Program-made: the position numbers and the translations under genes
Notes under the pieces: generated by a model
Told to the model about the DNA's origin: nothing
The model's database searches: none
What the model saw: only the letters and a program-made list of their open reading frames with translations
In this document: piece by piece, positions 44,330 to 53,621 of the stretch
How the letters are laid out: the number at the start of each line of letters is the position of its first letter
How positions within the stretch are numbered: position 1 is the first letter of the stretch
Source: Cohnella luojiensis
Lineage (GTDB): Bacteria; Bacillota; Bacilli; Paenibacillales; Paenibacillaceae
Direction: 5' to 3'
DNA length: 64,000 bases
Assembly: GCF_004564235.1 (NCBI RefSeq)
Contig: NZ_SOMN01000002.1
Location: 248,001-312,000, forward strand

Positions 44330-44694
44330 GGTTTCTTGTCGTCCACCTGTCGTCCAAAGTGGCATTAATATATAGGGGGATATATTCGACACCGGATGCG
44401 ACTACAGTCGCCCAAGGATTCCGGACGTGATCGACTATATCCTAGCAGCACCGATCCGTGCATGTTGATTGTCAGTATTTTGTGTGCAAACTTTAACTGA
44501 CATTCGGAGGTGCCAAACATAACGACCGACCGCGTATACCAGGACAAGCCTCCTGATGGAACGTTGTCGGTCATCTTATTTCCTGGCCTTCGGGTCATTA
44601 TCCAGTTGCTTCGCAAGGCCTCCCCTTGCCTTCTCCTGCCGTGTATCGGAACGGTGCGAAGCGGCTTCCGAGTTTTATTACTGGAGATGATAAC
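44330..44694 (+). other. Gene-free switch region between early and late modules
   Basis: 365 bases without a supported gene. It starts with a tandem TGTCGTCC at 44337 and 44348 (11-base period), then AT-rich sequence (TTAATATATAGG). A frame from 44510 to 44857 is open but lacks a ribosome-binding site and overlaps the HNH gene. The place is right for the late promoter and possibly the cos site. Confidence 0.5.
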
Positions 44695-45045
44695 GTGCTT
44701 AAGAAATTCTGTCGCAAGCAAGGATGCAAGAGCTTCGCAGAAGATGGTTACTGTGAACGCCATAAGCAAGAGGCACAAGCATATGACCAATACCGTGATT
44801 CATCGTCCAAGCGTGGCTATGATGCCAGGTGGAGGCGTGAGCGCAAGGCATTCCTGAAGGTACATCCGCTATGCGTTCAATGCATGGAGGCAGGCAGGGT
44901 CGTCGCTGCTACAGTAGTAGATCATATTAAACCCCACAAGGGTAACAAGATATTGTTCTGGGATAAGAACAACTGGCAGCCGTTATGTAAGCAGCACCAT
45001 GATAGGAAGACAGCGATAGAGGATGGAGGTTTTGGACGTGGATGA
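44695..45045 (+). CDS. HNH endonuclease
   Basis: 116 residues from a GTG at 44695 with GGAGATG upstream; a longer frame from 44626 lacks such a site. The N-terminal zinc site is KFCRKQGCKSFAEDGYCERH. The HNH core is HPLCVQCMEAGRVVAATVVDHIKPHKGN, then WQPLCKQHHDRKTA. HNH proteins next to TerS/TerL are required for packaging in HK97-like phages and nick at cos. Confidence 0.92.
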   Translation: MLKKFCRKQGCKSFAEDGYCERHKQEAQAYDQYRDSSSKRGYDARWRRERKAFLKVHPLCVQCMEAGRVVAATVVDHIKPHKGNKILFWDKNNWQPLCKQHHDRKTAIEDGGFGRG

Positions 45046-45220
45046 TACAACATTAACGGTAATACAGAAGATAGCTTATTTGCGTGAGTTAAGAGCGTTT
45101 ATCGAAGGCGATACTTTCAATGCTGAAGGAAAATGCATTTGGGTAACTAGAGCGGAGCAGGTCTGTGACTCAATCGAGAAAGATCTCGGAATCAAGACCG
45201 AGGATGAGCCGAAGGGGTAG
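45038..45220 (+). CDS. Hypothetical small phage protein, 60 aa
   Basis: A GTG at 45038 has GGAGG seven bases upstream and overlaps the HNH stop; the ATG at 45023 is too deep in the HNH gene. The product is helical and acidic (IQKIAYLRELRAFIEGD, AEQVCDSIEKDLG). No domain is recognised. Confidence 0.6.
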   Translation: MDDTTLTVIQKIAYLRELRAFIEGDTFNAEGKCIWVTRAEQVCDSIEKDLGIKTEDEPKG

Positions 45221-45365
45221 GGGGAGGTTAAATCCCTATCAACTCTTATACCGAAGACCGCGTATCCAGTTTTTGCACGAGAAAATTCGTTTTATGAAAT
45301 TCTAGCTATTCTATTGGAACTTTTTGTATGGTATCATTCCTTTATTCTGTAGTGGGGGTACCATC

Positions 45366-46028
45366 ATGTCGAAAGAGATCCATTTGAACGAAGAGAAATT
45401 TAAGATGATTTCTGGGTTTATTAACACGGCATACCGTGATTATTTAGCAGCTCGTATACTATTTAATGCTGGCCAGTTATACAGGGCAATAATCATCTCA
45501 AACACTAGCATTGAGAAGTATCTTAAAGCATATCTTTGGGCAACAGGTAAGCAAAGCAAAATCCATGTTGTTGAAAAGCTATTCGCCGAAGCTTGTAAAC
45601 TATATCCGGAATTGAATGCAATTAACGCAGAATTTATTAAAAAGATCAGTGAATCTTATTCACTTCGATATTTCGACAACGAAGTATTTACAAAGGAGAA
45701 CGCCAAATTCCGAATTACGGTTGAACAATATAAATCACTTGCTGAACTAGACTTCACGGTTGATCTATTACAAAATCTGTTAGTTGTTGAGTTTCAAGGA
45801 CGTAGGCTGCAAGGGATGTATCATGCTGATCGAGAAAGTAAAAATCAGCACTTGTTCTTAAACAACTTTGTTTTATCCGGCATCGATAAAAAGGCTTTGG
45901 TAGAGAGTGAACAAATGATCTATCGAGTTCGGGTTAACACAATTGGTGGCATGAATGGTTTGGAAGAGCAAATTTTTCGAACCAAAGATGTTAAGGATGA
46001 CGGAAAACACTTCTACCCGTACCCATAA
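45366..46028 (+). CDS. HEPN-domain-like protein, AT-rich insert before the terminase genes
   Basis: 220 residues from the ATG at 45366 with GTGGGGG upstream. The N-terminal half matches a HEPN fold: FINTAYRDYLAARILFNAGQL, then SIEKYLKAYLWATGKQSKIHVVEKLF. The canonical R-x4-6-H ribonuclease motif is not obvious, so it may be a minimal nucleotidyltransferase-partner or substrate-binding HEPN. The C-terminal half is unrecognised. It is AT-richer than flanking packaging genes and sits between HNH and TerS, which are normally adjacent. It is probably an acquired moron. Confidence 0.7.
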   Translation: MSKEIHLNEEKFKMISGFINTAYRDYLAARILFNAGQLYRAIIISNTSIEKYLKAYLWATGKQSKIHVVEKLFAEACKLYPELNAINAEFIKKISESYSLRYFDNEVFTKENAKFRITVEQYKSLAELDFTVDLLQNLLVVEFQGRRLQGMYHADRESKNQHLFLNNFVLSGIDKKALVESEQMIYRVRVNTIGGMNGLEEQIFRTKDVKDDGKHFYPYP

Positions 46029-46093
46029 AAACAATTAGAGACTGCTTCCTACAGGTGGAAGTGGTTTTTTATTTTGGCAAGGAGGTGGCCCTG

Positions 46094-46705
46094 ATGGGCA
46101 GAAACTCGAAACCAGTTGCTCTGCACATCGCGGAGGGCAACCCGAATCGATTAACGAAGGAACAGATCGCAGCTCGCAAGGATGGCGAAGTGAAACTGGG
46201 TGGTAAGCTTAGCAAGCACGAACTCGAGAAGCTTCGAAAGCCGACATTCGTCTCCAAGGACAGAGTGGCCAACAAGCTCTGGAATGACCTGATCAAAGAA
46301 TACGTTTCGGCAGCGGAACAAGGCGTCGAGCTTCTCACGAGTTCCGACGTCGGCATGCTTGCTATGTATTGCAAGACGTATTCCGAATACGAGCGATTGC
46401 TGATCCAGTATCAACGACTCGAGAACGTCAAGATCGATGAGCATATCCTCGACGAATACATTGGCCGGGCTAAGGACGTCGACGAGGTCAACTATAAGGC
46501 GCTTCGATATCTCTCTCAATTGGCATCGATCGAGGGCATTTTGAAGATCGAAACGGCCATCAACAAGAAGATGGACATGCTCTTGAAAATGCAGGACCGA
46601 CTCTTCCTCAATCCACTGGCTAAGGTTAAGAACGTACCAAAGCCGAAGAAGGAAGAGAAGCCGGTGAGCAAGTTCGGTAAGTTTGGCGGCGGCCGAGGTG
46701 GATAG
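46094..46705 (+). CDS. terS: Terminase small subunit (P27 family)
   Basis: 203 residues from the ATG at 46094 with AAGGAGGTG upstream. It starts GRNSKPVALHIAEGNPNRLTKEQI, the P27 signature. It recognises phage DNA ends and hands them to TerL. The tail is Lys/Gly-rich. It overlaps TerL by 23 bases. Confidence 0.9.
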   Translation: MGRNSKPVALHIAEGNPNRLTKEQIAARKDGEVKLGGKLSKHELEKLRKPTFVSKDRVANKLWNDLIKEYVSAAEQGVELLTSSDVGMLAMYCKTYSEYERLLIQYQRLENVKIDEHILDEYIGRAKDVDEVNYKALRYLSQLASIEGILKIETAINKKMDMLLKMQDRLFLNPLAKVKNVPKPKKEEKPVSKFGKFGGGRGG

Positions 46706-48452
46706 GCTGCAGAAATATCCGTACAACACGATTGCTGAGATAGACCGGGTAACGGCTTATGCTCAAGAGGTTGTGTCTGGTCGTATTATCGCAGGAATAA
46801 CCCAAAAGCAAGCCTGCGAACGCCACTTAAACGACCTGAAACGACAGGGTACGGAGGAATTTCCTTACGTATTCGACCCGGAAAAAGCACAAGAGCTTAT
46901 CGATTTCGCCGAAACATTGACCCTTGCAGAGGGCGAAGACCCGCAGCCGCTTGAGTTATATGGCTTTCAGGACTTTTGTTTCGGGAGTTGGAACGGCTGG
47001 ATAACGCAAGATGGGTATCGTAGATTCCGTACATCCTATATCCAAGTGGCGCGCCAGAACGCGAAATCACTTGGGAATGCCGTGCCGACATTGTTCTACG
47101 GCAATTTCGACGGGTATCAATATCCGCAAATATACTGCGCGGCTACGAAGGAGCTTCAAGCCCGGATCGTCCTGAAGGAATGTATCAAATTCATTAACGC
47201 GGATCCGGAGCTCGCTGGAAGTAAATACGATCCGGGATTATTTACCGTTAAGGACTACGCCAGTACGATCGTCTGCAATGAAACGCACGGCGAGATCCGA
47301 GCCCTCGGTCGAGATACGAAATCCATCGACGGTTTTCGGCCGTACTTCGCCAGCGTCGACGAATACCATCTACACAAAGATAACCAGATGTACAAGCTGT
47401 TGTCCGATGGTACGAAGAAGCTCCTGCAATGCTTGATATCGGTTATCACGACCGCCGGCTTCGATCTTCGGGGGCCATGTTATGAGCTCTACAATTACTG
47501 CAAACTGATCCTTGCCGGGGTTCATACCGATGAGACGCAGTTTGTTTTTATTTGTGAGCTCGATAAGGATGACGATATCTGGGACGAAGCCAACTGGCCG
47601 AAGGCTAACCCGCTATGGACGGATCAGACGCTTGTCAGCTTGCGCGGTGACGCGATCAAGGCGAAGCAGATGCAGGGAGAAGAACTGCGGAACTTCCTGA
47701 CGAAGAGCCTTAACCAGTGGGTCCAGTTCGCTGAAAACCAGTATATGAACTTGGAACATTGGAAAGCTTGCGAGAGCGACACAACGATCGAGGATATGGT
47801 TGGGAAAGAGTGTTATCTTGGGCTCGACTTATCCAGCGGGGGTGATCTTACATCTGGCGCCTTGGAGTTTCCGATCCAAGTCGAGCAACACCGGAAGTAT
47901 TACATTCATTCGCATTCCTTCATCCCGTCCAAGCGCGTCGCGGAGCACATCAAGACAGACAAAGCTCCTTATGACATGTGGATACGCGACGAGCTGCTGA
48001 CCGTCACTGAAACGCTCGGCGGCGTAAAGACGGATTACAAATATATCCTGAGTTATTACAGGGACCTGATTCAAAAATATAACCTGAAATTAAAAGGCAT
48101 CGCTTATGACCCTCATAATGCGGATGCCTTTTTGCCTGACTTGGAAGAGTTCGGCGTCGATTGCGTGGAGATCGTCCAGTCCGCGAAGAGCCTGAATGAC
48201 GCGACGGTCGATTTCCGGCTCGAAGCTGAAGCCGGCAACATTATCTACGATCGACGGAATAAGCTACTGACCTGGTCGATGGCGAACGCCAAAACGGTAA
48301 GTAATAGCTTTGGAGAGATCAAGATCGACAAAGACGCGGCCACGAAGCGGATCGACCCAGTCGATGCCGTGATCGATGCGCACAAGCTTGCTTTGGCTGC
48401 GGGTAAACCGAAGGAGTCCGTCTACGAGCGTCGCGGCATTGTGACTTACTAG
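46683..48452 (+). CDS. terL: Terminase large subunit
   Basis: 589 residues. The ATPase part includes YIQVARQNAKSLGNAVPTLFY (a deviant Walker A) and YFASVDEYHLHKDN (Walker B with acidic DE). The nuclease part has CYLGLDLSSGGDLTSGAL and KGIAYDPHNADAFLPDLEE. It packages DNA into the prohead. The start is a TTG within terS; a GTG 15 bases later is possible. Confidence 0.93.
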   Translation: MAAAEVDRLQKYPYNTIAEIDRVTAYAQEVVSGRIIAGITQKQACERHLNDLKRQGTEEFPYVFDPEKAQELIDFAETLTLAEGEDPQPLELYGFQDFCFGSWNGWITQDGYRRFRTSYIQVARQNAKSLGNAVPTLFYGNFDGYQYPQIYCAATKELQARIVLKECIKFINADPELAGSKYDPGLFTVKDYASTIVCNETHGEIRALGRDTKSIDGFRPYFASVDEYHLHKDNQMYKLLSDGTKKLLQCLISVITTAGFDLRGPCYELYNYCKLILAGVHTDETQFVFICELDKDDDIWDEANWPKANPLWTDQTLVSLRGDAIKAKQMQGEELRNFLTKSLNQWVQFAENQYMNLEHWKACESDTTIEDMVGKECYLGLDLSSGGDLTSGALEFPIQVEQHRKYYIHSHSFIPSKRVAEHIKTDKAPYDMWIRDELLTVTETLGGVKTDYKYILSYYRDLIQKYNLKLKGIAYDPHNADAFLPDLEEFGVDCVEIVQSAKSLNDATVDFRLEAEAGNIIYDRRNKLLTWSMANAKTVSNSFGEIKIDKDAATKRIDPVDAVIDAHKLALAAGKPKESVYERRGIVTY

Positions 48453-48459
48453 GGAGGTG

Positions 48460-49716
48460 ATGACTACGAAAATTAGAATCCCGTTTACTAACAAGATGTT
48501 GAACATAAGCGCATCTACCTTGGCTCATCCATCGAGATGGGTAGAGGATTATTTTGGAGGTCGGGAAACACGATCCGGAATTAGGGTTACCGATGAATCG
48601 GCTATGCGTGTCACGGCGTATCTAGCTGCGGTAAAAATTATTTCTGAAACAATCGCTTCTCTTCCCTTGAATGTCTACCAAGATAAAAACGGAAAACGAG
48701 AACGTGCTACAGATCACCCACTTTATGAGATTTTGCATTACCAAGCCAACCCGGAAATGACTGCATACTCCTTTCGAGAAACGATTCAAGGGCACATTTG
48801 TAACTGGGGTAACGGGTACGCTTATATCGATCGGAATGGGGCAGGAGCCGTGACAGCATTATGGCCGTTGCTACCTGACCGGACTCGCCCAGACAGGGAC
48901 AAAAACGGAAATCTAATTTACTGGACGCTACTTCCCAATACGAATGAGCCCCGTAGGTTAGATGCTTTCGACGTCCTCCACATCCCCGGGTTCGGCTTCG
49001 ATGGGATTGTCGGATATAACCCGGTCAAGCTTGCCCAGGAAGCGATAGGCTTATCATTGGCTGCGGAAGAATTCGGGGCTACGTTTTTTGGAAATGGCGC
49101 TACTCCCTCTGGTGTTATTGAGTACCCCGAGGCGTTATCGGATAAGGCGTTGGAGAATTACAAAACGGAAGCAAGGGCGGCTTACCAAGGGTTAACCAAT
49201 GCGCATAAGCTGATGATCCTTGAAGAAGGCTTGAAATATCATCAAGTCACGATACCACCGGATGCCGCGCAGTTCTTAGAAACTCGAAAGTTTCAAATAG
49301 CGGAAATCGCCCGGGTATTCCGAGTCCCACTCCATATGCTCCAAGAACTGGACCGTTCTACAAACAATAATATCGAGCATCAATCGATAGAGTTTGTGGT
49401 CCATACGATCCGTCCATGGCTTGTTCGCTGGGAACAAAAGATTCGTATGCAGCTGATATCCAAGCGAGAGAGGCGAGCTGGTTATTACTCCGAGTTCGTC
49501 GTTGAAGGTTTGCTTCGCGGTGATACGAAAAGTAGATACGAGTCGTATGGCGTAGCTTTGGATAAGGGTTGGATGAATCCGAACGAGGTTAGGGCTCTGG
49601 AGAATCAAAACCCTTATGAAGGCGGAGACACATACCGCGTACCGCTCAATACGGGCAAGGTAAATCCGGACGGCAGTACTGACTCTGGGCAGGAGGTGAG
49701 AAAAGAGAGTGAGTAA
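48460..49716 (+). CDS. HK97-type portal protein
   Basis: About 418 residues with the portal signature AYLAAVKIISETIASLPLNVYQ, HICNWGNGYAYIDR and the clip region FRVPLHMLQELDRSTNNNIEHQSIEF. It forms the dodecameric DNA gate at one capsid vertex. AGGGAGG overlaps the candidate starts (GTG 48457, ATG 48460), an unusually tight spacing, so the true start is uncertain. Confidence 0.93.
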   Translation: MTTKIRIPFTNKMLNISASTLAHPSRWVEDYFGGRETRSGIRVTDESAMRVTAYLAAVKIISETIASLPLNVYQDKNGKRERATDHPLYEILHYQANPEMTAYSFRETIQGHICNWGNGYAYIDRNGAGAVTALWPLLPDRTRPDRDKNGNLIYWTLLPNTNEPRRLDAFDVLHIPGFGFDGIVGYNPVKLAQEAIGLSLAAEEFGATFFGNGATPSGVIEYPEALSDKALENYKTEARAAYQGLTNAHKLMILEEGLKYHQVTIPPDAAQFLETRKFQIAEIARVFRVPLHMLQELDRSTNNNIEHQSIEFVVHTIRPWLVRWEQKIRMQLISKRERRAGYYSEFVVEGLLRGDTKSRYESYGVALDKGWMNPNEVRALENQNPYEGGDTYRVPLNTGKVNPDGSTDSGQEVRKESE

Positions 49717-50440
49717 ACGATATTGGGAAGTCGTTAAAGCGGCAGCGAATAAAGCTGAACTGCTTATTTATGGTGAAATCAGTTCAATGGCGTTTTGGGG
49801 TGATGAGGTCACGCCGAAAGACGTAAACGACATGCTGAACGCCATCGGGGACAACATCTCCGAGTTGACGGTCCGGATTAACAGTCCGGGTGGAGATGTA
49901 TTCGCAGGAGTTGCTATTCACTCCATGCTTAAACGCCATCCCGCGAACGTTACCGTTTACGTGGACGGGCTAGCTGCTTCGATCGCTTCAATCATAGCTT
50001 TGGCCGGTAACAAAATCGTTATGCCGAAGGGATCATTAATGATGATCCATCGACCGATGGGCTCGGCGCGTATGTCTCGATCCGAAGGTCTGAGACAACG
50101 AGCGGACCTGCTCGACAAGATCGAGAATGAAATGACGGATCTCTATAGTACGAAGTCAGGGATATCGGCAGAAGACATTAAAGTCCTGCTTGAAAAGGAA
50201 ACGTGGTACACCGCGGAAGAAGCGGTTGCCGCGGGACTGGCTGACGAAGTAGAAGGCGATCTGGAAGTCGCGGCTTGCTTGCAGGGAGATACAGCGATCA
50301 TTAATGGCGTCGAGGTAAATTGGAAGCAGTTCGCAAACGCCCCGATCCTGCCAAAGGTCGAAAGTCCTGCGGCAGTAGATTACAGCTTCAAAAATGCCGC
50401 GAGAAATCGCGAGCTCCAATTGAAATTCAGGGAGGTCTGA
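49709..50440 (+). CDS. ClpP-like head maturation protease
   Basis: 243 residues from a GTG at 49709 with AGGAGGTGA upstream. The S14 serine protease core shows INSPGGDVFAGVAIHSML, the catalytic Ser in DGLAASIASIIALAG and His in SLMMIHRPMG. It cleaves the scaffold-like N-terminus of the capsid protein encoded next. Confidence 0.95.
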   Translation: MSKRYWEVVKAAANKAELLIYGEISSMAFWGDEVTPKDVNDMLNAIGDNISELTVRINSPGGDVFAGVAIHSMLKRHPANVTVYVDGLAASIASIIALAGNKIVMPKGSLMMIHRPMGSARMSRSEGLRQRADLLDKIENEMTDLYSTKSGISAEDIKVLLEKETWYTAEEAVAAGLADEVEGDLEVAACLQGDTAIINGVEVNWKQFANAPILPKVESPAAVDYSFKNAARNRELQLKFREV

Positions 50441-50444
50441 AGAA

Positions 50445-51677
50445 ATGCGTGCAAAAATCAATGAACTGCGTCAAGAACGCGCAAGTGTTTGGGAAAAGGC
50501 GAAAGCGCTGAATGAAACGGTGCTTGCCGCTAGCAGAGACTTTTCTGCAGATGAGCAAACGCAGTACGACAGCATGATGTCCGACATGGACAAGCTGAAG
50601 AATCAAATTGATCGGCTTGAAACCGCGCTGAAAACGGACGAGGAAATGAACAATTCTGGCGGAGGTTCACAGTTCCGTCAACCTCCATCGGGTAACGGCG
50701 GAAATGTCGATGCCCGTTCCACTCCGGAATACAGAGCTGCCTTCGAACGATTCCTTGTTAATGGGGTCAACGCGCTCACGCCGGAGAACATTCGCGCGAT
50801 GTCTGCTGATCCAGATGCCGGCGGTGGCTATCTAGTCACGCCTCAGCAATTCGTTACTGAATTGCTCAAAGAAGTGGACAACATGACCCACATTCGACAG
50901 TTTGCCACTGTTCACACACTTACCCAAGCGAAATCGCTGGGCGTAGTTACGTTGGATAGCGATGTGGGTGACGCAGACTGGACGACTGAGCTGCGTACCG
51001 GCAATGAAACGGACATCGAGCTCGGTAAACGCGAATTGCGTCCGCACCCGTTGGCAAAACGGGTCAAGGTGTCGAATACGCTTCTTCGTTTATCTGCCGG
51101 TGGAGCAGAGGCACTCGTTCGTTCACGTCTTGCTTATAAATTCGGCGTTTCGCAAGAGAAAGCATTCATGACGGGTGACGGAAATCAAAAGCCGCTCGGA
51201 TTGTTCACTGCTTCTACTGATGGCATTCCAACATCTCGCGACGTTGTGGGTAGCAATACGGCAACAGAGATTAAAGCTGACACGTTGATTGATGCCTTAT
51301 ACAGCTTGAAAGAGGCGTATCAAGTCAACGCTCGTTGGGGCTTCCACCGTGATGTGGTGAAGGCAATCCGCAAATTGAAAGACGCAACAACGGGTCAGTA
51401 TTTGTGGCAACCCGGATTACAAAACGGCCAACCAGATATGATATTGGCGAGACCGTTCTTCCAGTCCGAGTATGCACCGAATACCCTGACGACGGGACAA
51501 TACGTCGGTATCGTTGGTGACTTCCGTTATTACTGGATCGTTGACGCGCTCAACCTGGCTGTTCAACGTTTGGTCGAGTTGTACGCTGAAACGAATCAAA
51601 CAGGATTCATCGGCCGATATGAAGGCGACGGTCAACCGGTTTTGGCTGAAGCATTCACCCGTATTAAAATGGGGTAA
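50445..51677 (+). CDS. HK97-fold major capsid protein
   Basis: 410 residues. The first 75 or so are a charged coiled coil (delta/scaffold domain), ending in a Gly/Ser/Asn linker where the protease probably cuts. The capsid domain follows: GGGYLVTPQQFVTELLKEVDNMTHIRQFATVHT, then KVSNTLLRLSAGGAEALVRSRLAYKF and FMTGDGNQKPLGLF. Four bases after the protease gene. Confidence 0.95.
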   Translation: MRAKINELRQERASVWEKAKALNETVLAASRDFSADEQTQYDSMMSDMDKLKNQIDRLETALKTDEEMNNSGGGSQFRQPPSGNGGNVDARSTPEYRAAFERFLVNGVNALTPENIRAMSADPDAGGGYLVTPQQFVTELLKEVDNMTHIRQFATVHTLTQAKSLGVVTLDSDVGDADWTTELRTGNETDIELGKRELRPHPLAKRVKVSNTLLRLSAGGAEALVRSRLAYKFGVSQEKAFMTGDGNQKPLGLFTASTDGIPTSRDVVGSNTATEIKADTLIDALYSLKEAYQVNARWGFHRDVVKAIRKLKDATTGQYLWQPGLQNGQPDMILARPFFQSEYAPNTLTTGQYVGIVGDFRYYWIVDALNLAVQRLVELYAETNQTGFIGRYEGDGQPVLAEAFTRIKMG

Positions 51678-51706
51678 TGCTCCCTAGCACATATGAACAC
51701 CGAATG

Positions 51707-51743
51707 AAGCCGATGCCCGCACGGCTTTTTTATTATGCGGGCA
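51707..51743 (+). terminator. Attenuator-like pair of competing hairpins after the capsid gene
   Basis: AAGCCG (51707-51712) pairs with CGGCTT (51722-51727) and is followed by six T, an intrinsic terminator. An alternative stem TGCCCGCA (51714-51721) / TGCGGGCA (51736-51743) uses the terminator loop and excludes it. Partial termination would lower expression of the downstream tail genes relative to capsid. Confidence 0.65.
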
Positions 51744-51768
51744 AATAATATCAAGGAGCTGAAACTAA

Positions 51769-52197
51769 GTGAATCTATCAAACGGGATCAAGATAACAAA
51801 GGTGAAAGCTGCTTCTGTTACTGGAACAACAGAAGTCCTTTCCGATGTCGTGGATATGGCCGGCTACGAAGGCGTTTTGTTTTTTACGACGATCGCTTCG
51901 TTCAACGCCGGAAATTTTATTAAAGGTCGTCAAGGCACGAACGCTACGGTTACCGATGCCGCAGATCTGAAGGGCTCGAAAGTTGTGGCGACGGCTGACG
52001 GCGAGGTGGTCTGGTTAGACATCTACAGGCCTCAAGAAAGATATGTTCAGTTATCCGCAATTCGTGCCGGAGTAACTACGGTATTGGGCGATATTTACGC
52101 GCTGCAGTATGAAAGCCGGAAACAAATCGTTGATAACGATGTAACGAATACGATTGTCGGCAAACTGTTGATTTCACCGGACGAAGGAGCAGCGTAA
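51769..52197 (+). CDS. Putative head decoration or fibre protein
   Basis: 142 residues from a GTG at 51769 with AAGGAG upstream. It is mostly beta: VLSDVVDMAGYEGVLFFTTIASFNAGNFIKGRQG, and ends with RKQIVDNDVTNTIVGKLLISPDEG. The place between capsid and connector genes and the flanking attenuators suggest an abundant capsid accessory protein. The assignment rests on position, not on a known fold. Confidence 0.65.
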   Translation: MNLSNGIKITKVKAASVTGTTEVLSDVVDMAGYEGVLFFTTIASFNAGNFIKGRQGTNATVTDAADLKGSKVVATADGEVVWLDIYRPQERYVQLSAIRAGVTTVLGDIYALQYESRKQIVDNDVTNTIVGKLLISPDEGAA

Positions 52198-52201
52198 ACA
52201 T

Positions 52202-52232
52202 AGACCGGGTCAAACCGGTCTTATTCTTTTTT
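52202..52232 (+). terminator. Hairpin with T-run after the decoration-like gene
   Basis: AGACCGG (52202-52208) pairs with CCGGTCT (52215-52221), followed by a T-rich tract ending near 52232. Confidence 0.65.
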
Positions 52233-52248
52233 AGGACGGTGAAACGAA

Positions 52249-52713
52249 TTGAAAATAAAAATGATTACTCTGGCTGCGGGTCCAAACGGTGTGAAGCAGC
52301 CTGGTAAAGTCTATGAGGTTGACGAAATAGAGGCTAGCACGCTAGTAGATGGCGGCTATGCTTCATACGTGGATTCTCCTCCAGAAGAGAAAAAAGAATC
52401 GGCCGACAACTCCTATGATTCTATATCTGGTGAATTGATCGGATATTGTTCGATTGTGCCCGAAAATGTGGGGGAGGAGCACATATTCGGAGATGTTTTG
52501 TACGCCTTCGATCGGGAAGAAGAAGGGAAGCTTTACTTCTCTAAACCTAAACCGGAGCCTATCTCTCTCGAATCTTTCACTGAACTGAAGGCTGATGAGC
52601 AGAAAGTGCTTCTGGCTGATCTGCAGATTGATGGTGACATTGGCAATGAAGAGAAACGGATTGCGCTCTACGCTGCTTATCTGGAATCCAAGGCGGCTCC
52701 TGCCGCAGAATGA
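52249..52713 (+). CDS. Hypothetical phage head-region protein, 154 aa
   Basis: Read from a TTG at 52249 with AGGACGG upstream; an ATG at 52261 is the alternative. The N-terminus (MITLAAGPNGVKQPGKVYEVDEIEASTLVDGGYA) is the SH3-like module frequent in small head-region proteins. The rest is acidic, with a helical C-terminus. Possibly a connector accessory or scaffold-like factor. Confidence 0.65.
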   Translation: MKIKMITLAAGPNGVKQPGKVYEVDEIEASTLVDGGYASYVDSPPEEKKESADNSYDSISGELIGYCSIVPENVGEEHIFGDVLYAFDREEEGKLYFSKPKPEPISLESFTELKADEQKVLLADLQIDGDIGNEEKRIALYAAYLESKAAPAAE

Positions 52714-52724
52714 GGTGATCCGGC

Positions 52725-53282
52725 ATGGCCGGCTTAAAGCTAATAACTCCGCCGGCCACTGAGCCGGTTACTTTGGGAGAGATCAAGGATCAACTGCGAA
52801 TCGATCAGGATGACGCATCCTTGAATGCTACACTCGAGCCGCTAATTACCGCGGCTCGGGAGTGGTGCGAAGGTTATCAAAATCGAGTCTACATCACGCA
52901 GACGCTTGAGCTCGCTTTGGACGCTTGGCCTTGCACGGCATGGATCGAATTGCCGCGCCCACCGCTGAAAAACGTGACGTCTCTCGTATATACCGACAAT
53001 GAGGGAACAGCAACAACGTGGGACCCGGCTAACTATGTCGTCGATGAATATTCTTTTGTCGCAAAACTGGTTTGCAGTATCGGTTGGCCATCCGTTAGAT
53101 TAGCCAAGGTAAACGGAGTTAAGGTCCGTTACGTCGCTGGATACGGCGCAGCAACCGACGTCCCGAAGAAGATCAAGCAGGCAATTACGCTTCTCGTCTC
53201 TCACTGGTTCGAACACGGGGAATGCGATCCTCCGCCGGCGGTTTACTCGCTTCTTAACATTGATCGGGTGGTGCCAGTATGA
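52725..53282 (+). CDS. Head-tail connector protein (gp6-like)
   Basis: 185 residues with the family pattern PVTLGEIKDQLRIDQDDASLNATLEPLITAAREWCEGYQNR. This is the adaptor ring beneath the portal in HK97/SPP1-type phages. AGGTGATC precedes the ATG. It overlaps the next gene by four bases. Confidence 0.9.
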   Translation: MAGLKLITPPATEPVTLGEIKDQLRIDQDDASLNATLEPLITAAREWCEGYQNRVYITQTLELALDAWPCTAWIELPRPPLKNVTSLVYTDNEGTATTWDPANYVVDEYSFVAKLVCSIGWPSVRLAKVNGVKVRYVAGYGAATDVPKKIKQAITLLVSHWFEHGECDPPPAVYSLLNIDRVVPV

Positions 53283-53620
53283 GTTGCACCGACAAGGGTA
53301 AGTCGCTAATTGCGCGGCTGAATAAGTGTGTTGTGATTCAGCGACCTGCAGGTACAGTGGACGAGTACAATCAGCCGTTAGATGCGTGGGTGGATGTCGC
53401 AACGACCTGGGCGGCTATTGAGCCACTTCGTGGACAAGAGTTTTTCGCCGCGATGCGTGAGAACGCAGAAGTGACGACGCGGATCCGTATCCGCTACCGC
53501 CCGGGCATCGATCGCACGATGCGCGTTAACTATAACGGCCTGCCATTCGAGATCCTGCACATCATCAATCCCGAGATGGCGAACAAAGAGCTTCAGCTCA
53601 TGTGTAAGGAGCGTCAGTAA
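53279..53620 (+). CDS. Head closure protein (head-tail adaptor)
   Basis: 113 residues: CVVIQRPAGTVDEYNQPLDAWVDVATTWAAIEPLRGQEFF followed by TRIRIRYRPGIDRTMRVNYNG. This is the SPP1 gp16/HK97 gp7-type stopper that seals the capsid after packaging. Confidence 0.9.
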   Translation: MSCTDKGKSLIARLNKCVVIQRPAGTVDEYNQPLDAWVDVATTWAAIEPLRGQEFFAAMRENAEVTTRIRIRYRPGIDRTMRVNYNGLPFEILHIINPEMANKELQLMCKERQ

Positions 53621-53621
53621 C

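Noticed and set aside
44510-44857. 115-codon rightward frame before and across the HNH gene
   Set aside because: No ribosome-binding site before its GTG, overlaps the HNH reading frame for about 160 bases, and the sequence is Leu/Cys-rich without domain character.
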